Source: Rhodoferax_B sp049316285
GTDB taxonomy: Bacteria > Pseudomonadota > Gammaproteobacteria > Burkholderiales > Burkholderiaceae_C
Reading direction: 5' to 3'
Assembly: GCF_049316285.1 (NCBI RefSeq)
Contig: NZ_JBMOXA010000017.1
Location: forward strand, 1-64,000
Length of the DNA: 64,000 nucleotides
Every line of letters starts with the position of its first letter. Position 1 is the stretch's first letter. Below, piece by piece: positions 52,711 to 60,140 of this stretch. The notes beneath the pieces were generated by a model. It searched no databases and was not told where the DNA came from. It was given only the letters and a program-made list of their open reading frames with translations. A program made the position numbers and the translations under genes.

Positions 52711-53397
52711 ATGACTACCCAATACCGCATCGCGCCGTCGATATTGTCGGCTGATTTCGCCCGCCTCGGCGACGAAGTTAAAAACGTCATCCAGGCCGGT
52801 GCCGACTGGATCCACTTTGACGTGATGGACAACCATTACGTGCCCAACCTGACCTTTGGGCCGATGATTTGCAGCGCGCTCAAGCCGCATGCCAAGCAGG
52901 CCGACGGCACAGCCGTGCCCATCGACGTGCATTTGATGGTGAAGCCGGTGGATGCATTGGCCGCCGCGTTTGCCGACGCGGGTGCCGACTTGATTAGCTT
53001 CCACCCCGAAGGCACCGAACACGTGCACCGCAGTGTGCAGGCCATCAAGGCCAAGGGCTGCAAGGCCGGGCTGGTGTTCAACCCGGCGACCAGCATGGAT
53101 GTGCTGGACTGGGTGATCGACGACCTCGACCTGATCCTGATCATGAGTGTCAACCCCGGTTTTGGCGGCCAGAGTTTTATTGACTCGGCACTGCGCAAGG
53201 TCGAGCAGGCGCGCAAGCGCATCGACGCCAGCGGCCGCGACATTCGCCTGGAAGTGGACGGCGGCATCAAGATCGACAACATCGCCAGCGTGGCCTCGGC
53301 CGGCGCCGACACCTTTGTGGCCGGCAGTGCGATCTTCGGCAAGCCCGACTATGCGGCGGTGATCCGCAGCATGCGCGACGCGCTGGCCACCGTCTAA
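52711..53397 (+). CDS. rpe: Ribulose-phosphate 3-epimerase
   Basis: 228-aa TIM barrel. 'IAPSILSADFARLGDEV', 'WIHFDVMDNHYVPNLTFGP' (metal-binding Asp/His), 'DVHLMVKPVD', 'MSVNPGFGGQSFI', 'EVDGGI' and 'VAGSAIFGKPDY' are all present. It interconverts ribulose-5-phosphate and xylulose-5-phosphate. Start ATG 52711. It is divergent from apaG and converges with the crp fragment. Confidence 0.96.
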   Translation: MTTQYRIAPSILSADFARLGDEVKNVIQAGADWIHFDVMDNHYVPNLTFGPMICSALKPHAKQADGTAVPIDVHLMVKPVDALAAAFADAGADLISFHPEGTEHVHRSVQAIKAKGCKAGLVFNPATSMDVLDWVIDDLDLILIMSVNPGFGGQSFIDSALRKVEQARKRIDASGRDIRLEVDGGIKIDNIASVASAGADTFVAGSAIFGKPDYAAVIRSMRDALATV

Positions 53398-53412
53398 AAC
53401 GCTAGATCGCTT

Positions 53413-53739
53413 TTAGCTCTCGGCGGCGTCGAGGTCTTCGGCTGCGGCGTACAAGGCTTCCAGCTTCATGACCCGCACGCCGCCGTATTCAATGCGGATG
53501 CTGCCGCGCGCCTGCAGCACGTTCAGTGCCTCGTTCACCCGCTGGCGCGACAAGCCCACCAGGTAAGCTAGCTCCTGTTGCGTGATGCGCAGCGTCTCGC
53601 CCACGCCGGGGTAGAGCACTGGGTTGAACAGCGAGGCCAGGCTCAGCGCCACGCGCACATCCGGGCTTTGCATGCGGTCGATGGCGCGTGCGGCGATGAA
53701 CTGGCCCAGCCGTTCGTTGAGTTGGTCCATCATGAAGCG
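53413..53739 (-). pseudogene. 5'-truncated crp/fnr paralogue (C-terminal DNA-binding part only)
   Basis: About 108 codons matching the C-terminal part of the intact regulator at 56404-57225: 'VNRFMMDQLNERLGQFIAARAIDRMQSPDVRVALSL' region, then the helix-turn-helix 'ELAYLVGLSRQRVNEALNVLQ' with 'ARGSIRIEYGGVRV'. The last about 18 residues differ (KLEALYAAAEDLDAAES against LRLDALLSAADAAEGNAG), so it is a diverged paralogue and not a recent copy. Similarity stops near 53739; upstream the frame meets unrelated sequence and a stop, and the cNMP-binding domain is missing. The only in-frame start is a weak TTG at 53802. Confidence 0.85.
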
Positions 53740-53937
53740 GTTGACGCTGATGGATTTGAATCCGGAGCGGAGAAACCATGCCTCGATCCGCAGATCGGGC
53801 AAAAACTCGCCCAGAGGAATTCATCCGGAAAATTTTAGGTATGGCTAAACATTCAGACTGGCGTCAGTTGTTGTTTGGAGGGCAATGGCGTTGATTTAGG
53901 CGACCGATACAACTAGGGTGTAGGCCGTCTATTGATA
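53740..53937. other. Unassigned junction between crp fragment and cassette array
   Basis: 198 bases of lower GC with no recognisable gene. This is where an attI site and integrase would be expected next to an array. I see no tyrosine-recombinase coding and cannot name an attI. A 17-codon frame at 53838-53891 has no support. Confidence 0.5.
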
Positions 53938-53967
53938 GTTGGGCGCCACCAGAATCGAAGGAGCCTC

Positions 53968-54336
53968 ATGCTTACCGACGCTCAAATTGAGCAAGCTATT
54001 CAATCGTTGAAATTGAAAGATGCTCTTCACGAGCACAACGACTGTGTGCGTATTGCATACGCTTGGCTTGATGCACAAGTTAATACTCAAGGCGCAACTC
54101 GCACTACGAGGCCACTCAAGCATCTCATCGAGAAATGGGGTGGCCGGTATGTGTCGCAAAGCGATGTTGAGGTTGCTGCGCACCTGCATCCAAAGATCCG
54201 TGGAAAGTATCCGCACTACAACATTAGCTCCCGGCTAACGGAGCCATCGACCGAACGTCTTACTGGTGTCAGCGAAGCCTTCACTCAAGACTATCGCAGC
54301 GGACACGCACCAAAGAACTACAAGATCCATGAGTAG
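53968..54336 (+). CDS. Cassette 1 protein, unknown function
   Basis: 122-aa protein starting MLTDAQIEQAIQSLKLKD, with a good GAAGGAG site 4 bases upstream. Soluble, with acidic N-terminal helices and a central Trp/Gly region 'TTRPLKHLIEKWGGRYVSQSDVEVAAHLH' region and a polar end 'DYRSGHAPKNYKIHE'. No membrane segment, no known motif. The gene starts 30 bases after the cassette boundary and ends 22 bases before its attC core, the usual tight fit. Confidence 0.78.
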   Translation: MLTDAQIEQAIQSLKLKDALHEHNDCVRIAYAWLDAQVNTQGATRTTRPLKHLIEKWGGRYVSQSDVEVAAHLHPKIRGKYPHYNISSRLTEPSTERLTGVSEAFTQDYRSGHAPKNYKIHE

Positions 54337-54357
54337 TTCAGTGCCAGTCCGCGTGAC

Positions 54358-54415
54358 GCCCAACCCGTCATTTCAGCGGACTGCCTTCGGCAGCCGCTGA
54401 ATTCCAACGTTAGAC
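54358..54415 (+). repeat. attC site 1 (58 bp)
   Basis: R'' GCCCAAC (54358-54364), L'' TCAGCGG (54373-54379), one extra unpaired A (54380), inner stem CTGCC/GGCAG, L' CCGCTGA (54394-54400), R' GTTAGAC (54409-54415). The extrahelical base and imperfect folded hairpin are textbook attC. Confidence 0.92.
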
Positions 54416-54434
54416 GTCACACAAATATTGGTCT

Positions 54435-55214
54435 ATGCAGATCCACCACATGCATTACGCCGAGTACTTTCATCAGGTAGAGAAGTCGATAACGGACGTG
54501 ATTCGCCGGTGTCATCCGAGTTCATGGGACGAGAATCACATCACCTTCTCGCTCTGCGACGAACTATTTCAACGGCATCAGTCTGTGAACCTCGAAGGCC
54601 TTGACAGGCCATTCAAGATCATCTGGGACTTCCGAAAACTTCGCCTTCCTGAAGAGACTGACTTCGGAGATATCGGTGTTCTCGTGCGGCTGACAACTTG
54701 GTCGAACGAGACTCTTGAAGGTATTGGCCTACTCGAAGCAAAGCGCCGCGACCTTGGAAAAGGTAGTTTCTCTTCTGCGAAGACTAGTCAACTGAAGAAG
54801 ATCGTCTCAAAGGCCCCTAGCGCGCAACTGCTGCTTTACGACTACGAGAACGTCTCAGCGTGTATGGACAACTGGTCCGTTCAGTTTGAGGATTACTACT
54901 ATCGCCGCCGCTATGGAGAAGTACTACCGTTCACGCATTGCGTGTGTCTGCCAGCGCGGACTGCCCTTCAGCAAGGTAAGTACACAACAGACCTACATAA
55001 GTTCGGCGTTCCCCTTTCATATCAGATTGTCAATCGTTTCTTTCGCGGCTTCGACTTAGAAACCGATGCCAAAGTTCTGGATAGAGTTAAGGGAAATATC
55101 GATAGGAACGGTGGGCCTAGAGTCCTAATCCTAGTTGGTATCTCATCAGGCAGCCAGGAGCCACAGTTGCCTGAAGTCAACGGTAATCGGTACATCGCCG
55201 CCGGTGATGTCTAG
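54435..55214 (+). CDS. Cassette 2 protein with D...ExK nuclease-like motif
   Basis: 259-aa soluble protein. The stretch 'ETDFGDIGVLVRL' (Asp76/Asp79) is followed about 20 residues later by 'GIGLLEAKRRD' with Glu101-x-Lys103. This D-x(n)-E-x-K pattern on adjacent strands is the core of PD-(D/E)XK nucleases, here with further acidic and Tyr-rich parts ('FEDYYYRRRYGEV'). No named family recognised. The stop codon is inside the attC 2 core. In a cassette, a nuclease-like product would suit phage defence or a toxin; that is inference. Confidence 0.78.
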   Translation: MQIHHMHYAEYFHQVEKSITDVIRRCHPSSWDENHITFSLCDELFQRHQSVNLEGLDRPFKIIWDFRKLRLPEETDFGDIGVLVRLTTWSNETLEGIGLLEAKRRDLGKGSFSSAKTSQLKKIVSKAPSAQLLLYDYENVSACMDNWSVQFEDYYYRRRYGEVLPFTHCVCLPARTALQQGKYTTDLHKFGVPLSYQIVNRFFRGFDLETDAKVLDRVKGNIDRNGGPRVLILVGISSGSQEPQLPEVNGNRYIAAGDV

Positions 55215-55265
55215 CCCTGCATTCCTGCGGACGCCTGACGACGCCGCTGAATTTGAACGTTAAAC
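55209..55265 (+). repeat. attC site 2 (57 bp)
   Basis: R'' GTCTAGC (55209-55215; one change from the GTCTAAC that would exactly complement the cassette start GTTAGAC), GCGG/CCGC stem and L'-side CCGCTGAATTTGAAC, R' GTTAAAC (55259-55265). Confidence 0.85.
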
Positions 55266-55278
55266 CAAAGAGCCGATC

Positions 55279-55767
55279 ATGGACTACCACGCCTTAGTCG
55301 AAGACTTCGCGAATCGCACGCGTTCAAACCTGCTTGCTCTTCGCCGCCTACAGGAGAGTGGTGTGGAGATTTTTGAAGTTACGGCACTGGTCAACTCAAT
55401 GCTGGGCTTGCTAGTGTTTCCACAACAGAGCTATGTGGATGCTCTGCCAGAGGTTCCTCTAGACGAACTTGAGCGGGAAGGCTGGCCGATTCCGAGACTT
55501 GATGGCAACTACCCTCAAGCCAAAAATCTCAAGCAACTCGTTCGCTATCTTCGCAACGCTGTTGCCCACTTCAATATGAAATTCAACGCGGGTAGCGACG
55601 GCCAAATTGCGGGACTAACCATCTGGAATACAGATCCCCGTAGCCACGCAGTCACTTGGAGAGCTAGCCTCACAGTCGAACAACTTGAGCGCATTGCCAT
55701 GCAGTTTGTCGCCTTGCTTCTCAATGAGTCGGCGCTTGCGAAGCGCTACCCGGTCGCGCGGCCTTGA
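55279..55767 (+). CDS. Cassette 3 protein with HEPN-type Rx4H motif
   Basis: 162-aa helical protein. 'LKQLVRYLRNAVAHFNMKF' contains Arg92-x4-His97, the Rx4-6H signature of HEPN ribonucleases, in the RNAxAHFN form often seen in HEPN proteins tied to defence and toxin systems. The first 50 residues are helical with a hydrophobic core ('IFEVTALVNSMLGLLVFP'). No obvious antitoxin in the same cassette. RNase activity is inferred from the motif only. Confidence 0.82.
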   Translation: MDYHALVEDFANRTRSNLLALRRLQESGVEIFEVTALVNSMLGLLVFPQQSYVDALPEVPLDELEREGWPIPRLDGNYPQAKNLKQLVRYLRNAVAHFNMKFNAGSDGQIAGLTIWNTDPRSHAVTWRASLTVEQLERIAMQFVALLLNESALAKRYPVARP

Positions 55768-55783
55768 GGTTGCTTCGTATGCG

Positions 55784-55840
55784 GTCTAACCTTTCGTTCC
55801 AGCCGACGCCGAACGGTGCGGCTGAATGTAATCGTTACAC
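55784..55840 (+). repeat. attC site 3 (57 bp)
   Basis: R'' GTCTAAC (55784-55790), CAGCCG / CGGCTG arms with an extrahelical A and inner CGCC/GGTG pairing, R' GTTACAC (55834-55840; one off the GTTRRRY consensus). Confidence 0.87.
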
Positions 55841-55843
55841 CGA

Positions 55844-56113
55844 ATGGCACTTATGCGTGATCTTCCTCTGCGATGCCCCTGCTGCAGGTTCCAGACGCTA
55901 GGCGAACGTGGCGGTTACGAAATTTGTGTCGTGTGTTTCTGGGAAGATGACGGTCAGGACGACGATGACGCAGACAAAGTACTCGGTGGGCCCAATGGCA
56001 ATTTGAGCCTTACGGTGGGACGTGCCAACTACCGGGCGTTTGGCGCGTCTCGTCGGCAGGACCTTCCGCATGTTCGCCCACCATTGCCTGAGGAGATGCC
56101 AGATGCGGTCTAA
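55844..56113 (+). CDS. Cassette 4 protein, CPCC family cysteine-rich
   Basis: 89-aa protein. 'RCPCCRFQTLGERGGYEICVVCFWEDDGQDDDDAD' region matches the Cys_rich_CPCC domain: CPCC at about 11-14, a second Cys pair CVVC at about 28-31, then 'GGPNGNLSLTVGRANYRAFGA'. The four Cys probably bind zinc. The family occurs in many bacteria, often in variable regions; function unknown. The TAA stop lies inside the attC 4 core. ATG 55844 is four bases after the cassette boundary. Confidence 0.87.
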   Translation: MALMRDLPLRCPCCRFQTLGERGGYEICVVCFWEDDGQDDDDADKVLGGPNGNLSLTVGRANYRAFGASRRQDLPHVRPPLPEEMPDAV

Positions 56114-56165
56114 CAGTTCATTCCACCGGGCTGGCTGCGTCAACCGCTGAATTCATGCGTTGGGC
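56108..56165 (+). repeat. attC site 4 (58 bp)
   Basis: R'' GTCTAAC (56108-56114), L' side CCGCTGAATTCATGC very similar to sites 1 and 2, R' GTTGGGC (56159-56165). The L'' arm is less well matched. Confidence 0.85.
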
Positions 56166-56441
56166 CTCATAGCACCGCATCTGTTTTGGTCTTTGGTGCC
56201 AGGGTTTGTTTTTTTTCCGCTCCTCCGACGTCACCCAGCGAGGTTTGGCGTGGCTATCCGCCAGGAGCGGCAGGTGAGTTGGCGAAAAAGCTTTTGGCGT
56301 CATTCGGTCTGGGGTGAAACCACAGGGCCGTGGCGGGCAATTTCTCAAATGGGATACATGTTTCTTCGGCTCGATCCGCGGCATCGGCGGGACGATGACT
56401 TCACTAACCAGCATTACCCTCAGCCGCATCCGCAGCGCTGA
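56160..56441 (+). CDS. Cassette 5 protein, 3' end fused to crp and attC lost
   Basis: 93-codon frame whose TTG start lies in the cassette core. The product has a hydrophobic start 'LFWSLVPGFVFFPLL', then basic and Trp-rich 'SWRKSFWRHSVWGETTGPWRAI' region and 'MGYMFLRLDPRHRRDDDF', which reads like a genuine protein. The last about 12 codons lie antisense to the 3' end of crp, and no attC follows, so the native end of the cassette has been removed. Confidence 0.6.
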   Translation: MGLIAPHLFWSLVPGFVFFPLLRRHPARFGVAIRQERQVSWRKSFWRHSVWGETTGPWRAISQMGYMFLRLDPRHRRDDDFTNQHYPQPHPQR

Positions 56442-57225
56442 GTAGCGCATCTAACCGCAGGACGCGAACACCCCCGTATTCGATACGGATGCTGCCTTGC
56501 TCCTGCAGCACATTCAGCGCCTCGTTCACCCGCTGGCGCGACAAACCCACCAGGTAGGCCAACTCTTGTTGTGTGATACGCAGCGTCTCGCCCACACCGG
56601 GGTAGAGCACCGGGTTGAACAGCGAGGCCAGGCTCAGTGCCACACGCACGTCGGGGCTTTGCATACGGTCGATGGCGCGCGCGGCAATGAACTGCCCTAA
56701 GCGTTCGTTCAACTGGTTCATCATGAAGCGGTTGAAACCAATCGAGTGGTCGAGCAGCCAGTGGAAGGTGTCTACCGGCAAACCGGCCACCGTGCTTTTG
56801 CGCAGCGCCTGGATGTTGTAGCGGTAGGGCTCGCGCTTGAGCGCCGTGCCCTCGCCAAACCAGCCGCCCGGTGGAATGCCGGTGAAGGTCATGGTTTGGC
56901 CGTGGGCGTTGTCGCTGCTCATCTTCAGCAAGCCATCAACCACACCAAACCAATAGGTCACCGGCCGGCCCACGCGGCACACGTAGTCGCCCGCCAAAGC
57001 ATCACCCACCAGCAACTCCTGCAAAGCGCGTTCTCGCTCGGGTGGGTTCAATACCTTGAGCCACGGAATGTCGCGAATCTCGGCTGGGGTGGGCGGGCGC
57101 TTGCGTTGTGAAAGGGGTACTTCGGCGGCCGGCACAGGGCCACCTGGACGCGGGGGACGCTTGTCAGGGGCTTGTGGCGGGAAGGGTAATTCCGGGGGAG
57201 GGGTCACCCCTAAATTGTCGTCCAA
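56404..57225 (-). CDS. Crp/Fnr family transcriptional regulator
   Basis: About 273 aa. A Pro-rich N-terminal leader (about 1-45) precedes a cNMP-binding-like domain ('LAGDYVCRVGRPVTYWFGVVDGLLKM', 'GIPPGGWFGEGTAL'), a dimer helix, and a winged helix with 'ITQQELAYLVGLSRQRVNEALNVLQ'. The nucleotide-binding Arg-Ser motif of CRP is not evident, so the signal may differ. There is no ATG in range; TTG 57225 (MDDNLGV) or GTG 57207 is likely. It is divergent from the acyl-CoA synthetase gene by about 100 bases and may control it. Its 3' end meets the cassette array. Confidence 0.87.
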   Translation of the reverse strand: MDDNLGVTPPPELPFPPQAPDKRPPRPGGPVPAAEVPLSQRKRPPTPAEIRDIPWLKVLNPPERERALQELLVGDALAGDYVCRVGRPVTYWFGVVDGLLKMSSDNAHGQTMTFTGIPPGGWFGEGTALKREPYRYNIQALRKSTVAGLPVDTFHWLLDHSIGFNRFMMNQLNERLGQFIAARAIDRMQSPDVRVALSLASLFNPVLYPGVGETLRITQQELAYLVGLSRQRVNEALNVLQEQGSIRIEYGGVRVLRLDALLSAADAAEGNAG

Positions 57226-57328
57226 ATGACAACCTAACGTCAAAGTGGAATTTACAGTCGCCTCAAGACAACAGGTTGTGGATGGCGTTTTGTGCCAGCC
57301 GCGACCTGCCCACACCCAAGGAGACAGC
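57226..57328. promoter_or_regulatory. Divergent promoter region between crp and acyl-CoA synthetase gene
   Basis: About 100 bases that must carry promoters for both genes. No well-defined CRP/FNR box was seen by eye. AAGGAG precedes the synthetase ATG. Confidence 0.5.
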
Positions 57329-59275
57329 ATGCACACGACGTTTCCCGGACTCTTGCTCCGGCACGCGGCAGAGCGCCCTCAGGCGCCGGCCATGCGCGAA
57401 AAAGAGTACGGCATCTGGCAGGTCCACAGTTGGTCGCAAATGGCTACTCTGGTCGAGCATGTGGCCTGTGGTCTGGCGCAAGCCGGCCTCACGGCCGGGC
57501 AGCACATGGTGGTGATTGGTGCCAACCGCCCACGCTTGTACGCCACCATGCTGGCCGCGCAGTCGCTGGGCGCGATTCCGATTCCGCTGTACCAAGACGC
57601 TGTGGGTGCTGAATGTGTGTACCCCATCAACAACGCCGAAGTGTGTTTTGCGATGGTCGAAGACCAGGAGCAGGTCGACAAGCTGTTGGAGATCCGTACC
57701 CAATGCCCGCAACTCGGCACCATCGTTTTTGACGACCCGCGCGGCCTGCGCAACTACAACGAGCCCGGCTTGATGGCCATGGATACGCTGGTCGAACGTG
57801 GTCAGGCCTATGCCAAATCACACCCAGGCTTCTTCGCGGCGGCCGTAGAAAAAGTGCAGCCCGACGATGTGGCCGCCATGTTCTTCACCTCGGGCACCAC
57901 CGGCAACCCCAAAGGTGTGGTGCACAGCCACCGCACCCTGCTTGACCGCGCTGCGGCCGGTGCCAGGTTCGACAAGCTCAGCGACTCTGAGGAAGTGTTG
58001 GCCTACATGCCGCTGGCGTGGATAGGGCAAAACATCTTCAGCTACGCGCAGTGGCTGAGTTGTGGTTATGTGGTGAACTGCCCCGAGAGTGCGGCCACCA
58101 TCAACATCGACCTGAAGGAAATTGGCCCGACCTATTACTTCGCGCCACCGCGTGTGTTTGAAGGCCTGCTGACGGCGGTGATGATCCGTATGGAAGACGC
58201 GGGCGCCGTCAAGCGCAACATGTTTCGTGTGGCCATGGATCTGGCCAAACGTGTGGGCCCGGCCTTGATGGATGGCCAGCCTGTGGGCGCGCTGGACCGC
58301 TTGCTCTACGCCGCTGGCAACCTGATGGTCTATGGCCCGCTGCGCAACAGCCTGGGCTTCAACCGTGTGCGTGTGGCCTACACCGCTGGCGAGGCCATAG
58401 GGCCGGACCTGTTCACCTTCTACCGTTCCATAGGCATCAACCTCAAGCAGCTCTACGGCTCTACCGAGACCGCCGTGTTTGTGTGCCTGCAGCCCGACAA
58501 CCAGGCGCGTGCCGACACCGTGGGCATTCCCATCGAAGGTGTGCAGATCAAGGTGGCGGAGAACGGCGAAATCCTGGTCAAGTCGGCCGGTTTGCTGAAG
58601 GGCTACTACAAGAACCCCACGGCTACCGCTGAAGTGTTGACCACCGATGGCTGGTACCACACCAGCGATGCCGGCTTTCTGGATGCCAGCGGCCATCTGA
58701 AGATCATAGACCGCGTGAAAGATGTGGGCCGCATCAAGGGTGGCGCCAACGACGGCGCGATGTTTGCGCCCAAGTACGTGGAGAACAAACTCAAGTTTTT
58801 TCCACACATCAAGGAAGTGGTGGCCTATGGCGATGGCCGCGACCGCGTGTGTGTGATGGTCAACATCGACTTCGACGCCGTGGGCAATTGGGCCGAGCGC
58901 CGCAACCTGCCGTATGCCGGATACACCGACCTGGCGCAAAAGCCCGAGGTTTATCAACTGGTGCAGGAGTGTATTGAAAAGGTCAATGCCGATCTGGCCA
59001 ACGACGTCTTACTCGCTGGTTCACAGGTCAGCCGTTTCCTGGTGCTGCACAAAGAGCTGGACGCCGACGACGGTGAACTCACACGGACCAACAAGGTACG
59101 CCGTGGCTTCATTGCCGAGAAATACCAGCCCCTGGTGGATGCACTCTACGGTGGCAAGACCTCGCAGTACATCGAAACGGCAGTGAAATTTGAAGACGGC
59201 CGCAGTGGCAGCGTCAGCGCCACGCTGGCGATTGGCGACACCAAAACCTTTGCCCCCGTGAAAGCCGCAGCGTAA
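57329..59275 (+). CDS. Long-chain acyl-CoA synthetase (AMP-forming)
   Basis: 648-aa adenylate-forming enzyme. P-loop 'FFTSGTTGNPKGVVHSH' (187-196 core), 'VAYTAGEAIGPDLFTFY', 'LKQLYGSTETAVFV', 'TTDGWYHTSDAGFLD' and 'HLKIIDRVKDVGRIKGG' are the usual motifs. It belongs to the FAA1-like (COG1022) group: acid + ATP + CoA to acyl-CoA. In the motif that normally reads DRKKDLI, it has DRVKDVG. AAGGAG lies 6-11 bases before ATG 57329. It starts the transporter operon, so it probably activates the imported acid. Confidence 0.93.
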   Translation: MHTTFPGLLLRHAAERPQAPAMREKEYGIWQVHSWSQMATLVEHVACGLAQAGLTAGQHMVVIGANRPRLYATMLAAQSLGAIPIPLYQDAVGAECVYPINNAEVCFAMVEDQEQVDKLLEIRTQCPQLGTIVFDDPRGLRNYNEPGLMAMDTLVERGQAYAKSHPGFFAAAVEKVQPDDVAAMFFTSGTTGNPKGVVHSHRTLLDRAAAGARFDKLSDSEEVLAYMPLAWIGQNIFSYAQWLSCGYVVNCPESAATINIDLKEIGPTYYFAPPRVFEGLLTAVMIRMEDAGAVKRNMFRVAMDLAKRVGPALMDGQPVGALDRLLYAAGNLMVYGPLRNSLGFNRVRVAYTAGEAIGPDLFTFYRSIGINLKQLYGSTETAVFVCLQPDNQARADTVGIPIEGVQIKVAENGEILVKSAGLLKGYYKNPTATAEVLTTDGWYHTSDAGFLDASGHLKIIDRVKDVGRIKGGANDGAMFAPKYVENKLKFFPHIKEVVAYGDGRDRVCVMVNIDFDAVGNWAERRNLPYAGYTDLAQKPEVYQLVQECIEKVNADLANDVLLAGSQVSRFLVLHKELDADDGELTRTNKVRRGFIAEKYQPLVDALYGGKTSQYIETAVKFEDGRSGSVSATLAIGDTKTFAPVKAAA

Positions 59276-59280
59276 GCCCT

Positions 59281-60129
59281 ATGAATGCCGTCACCGAGCC
59301 CTGGACCATGACCACCAACGCCCCTGTGGAAACACCGCCGTCCCAACACCGCCGCCAGTTCGGCGACGTGATTCTCGACGTGGCCAACATCTCGCTGCGC
59401 TTTGGCGGCGTGAACGCACTGACCGACATTTCGTTCAGTGTGCGCGAACACGAGATCCGCGCCATCATCGGTCCCAACGGTGCAGGCAAAAGCTCCATGC
59501 TCAACTGCATCAATGGCGTGTATGCGCCGCAGGACGGCAAGATCACCTTTCGTGGCAAGACCTTCAGCCACATGAACAGCCACCAGGTGGCGCAGATGGG
59601 CGTGGGCCGCACCTTCCAGAACCTGGCCTTGTTCAAGGGCATGAGTGTGCTGGACAACATCATGTCCGGCCGCAATCTGAAGATCAAAAGCAATCTGTTC
59701 TGGCAAGCGCTGCGCATAGGACCGGCGGAGCGCGAAGAGATCCGTCACCGTGAAGTGGTGGAACGCATCATCGACTTTCTGGAGATCCAGGCCTACCGCA
59801 AAACGCCCGTGGGCCAGTTGCCCTACGGCCTGCAGAAACGCGTGGACCTGGGCCGTGCCTTGGCCATGGAGCCGCAGGTTTTGCTGCTCGACGAGCCCAT
59901 GGCTGGCATGAACGTTGAAGAGAAACAAGACATGTGCCGCTTCGTGCTCGACGTGAACGACGAATTCGGCACCACCGTGGTGTTGATCGAGCATGACATG
60001 GGCGTGGTGATGGACATCAGCGACCGTGTGGTGGTGCTCGACTACGGCAAGAAGATCGGTGACGGCACACCCGAAGAAGTGCGCAACAACCCCGACGTGA
60101 TCCGCGCCTATCTCGGCACCTCACACTAA
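59281..60129 (+). CDS. Branched-chain-type ABC transporter ATPase (LivG-like)
   Basis: 282 aa. Walker A GPNGAGKS (64-71), Q-loop 'GRTFQNLALF', the LivG signature 'LPYGLQKRVDLGRALAM' in place of LSGGQ, Walker B 'VLLLDEPMAGM', and switch His in 'VLIEHDMGVV'. An extra about 30-residue polar N-terminus precedes the domain. Five bases after the synthetase stop. Confidence 0.94.
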   Translation: MNAVTEPWTMTTNAPVETPPSQHRRQFGDVILDVANISLRFGGVNALTDISFSVREHEIRAIIGPNGAGKSSMLNCINGVYAPQDGKITFRGKTFSHMNSHQVAQMGVGRTFQNLALFKGMSVLDNIMSGRNLKIKSNLFWQALRIGPAEREEIRHREVVERIIDFLEIQAYRKTPVGQLPYGLQKRVDLGRALAMEPQVLLLDEPMAGMNVEEKQDMCRFVLDVNDEFGTTVVLIEHDMGVVMDISDRVVVLDYGKKIGDGTPEEVRNNPDVIRAYLGTSH

Positions 60130-60140
60130 GGACCACAGCC

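Larger units (their letters stand above)
53938..56403 (+). mobile_element. Integron gene-cassette array without integrase (CALIN)
   Basis: Five consecutive cassettes on the + strand. Each begins at a GTTRRRY-like core (53938, 54409, 55259, 55834, 56159) and, except the last, ends in an attC with an RYYYAAC-like core (54358, 55209, 55784, 56108). For cassettes 1 the start GTTGGGC and end GCCCAAC are exact complements, as expected of a site cut by integron recombination. Each cassette holds a single gene, and the stop codon of cassettes 2 and 4 lies in the attC core. GC is clearly lower than that of the flanks. No intI gene lies in the window. Confidence 0.88.

Noticed and set aside
53413..53739. 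Intact second crp gene
   Set aside because: The cNMP-binding domain is absent and no proper start is present, so it is listed as a pseudogene.
53838..53891. 17-codon frame at the array junction as a gene
   Set aside because: Very short, no clear ribosome site, no family; more likely part of an eroded attI or crp region.
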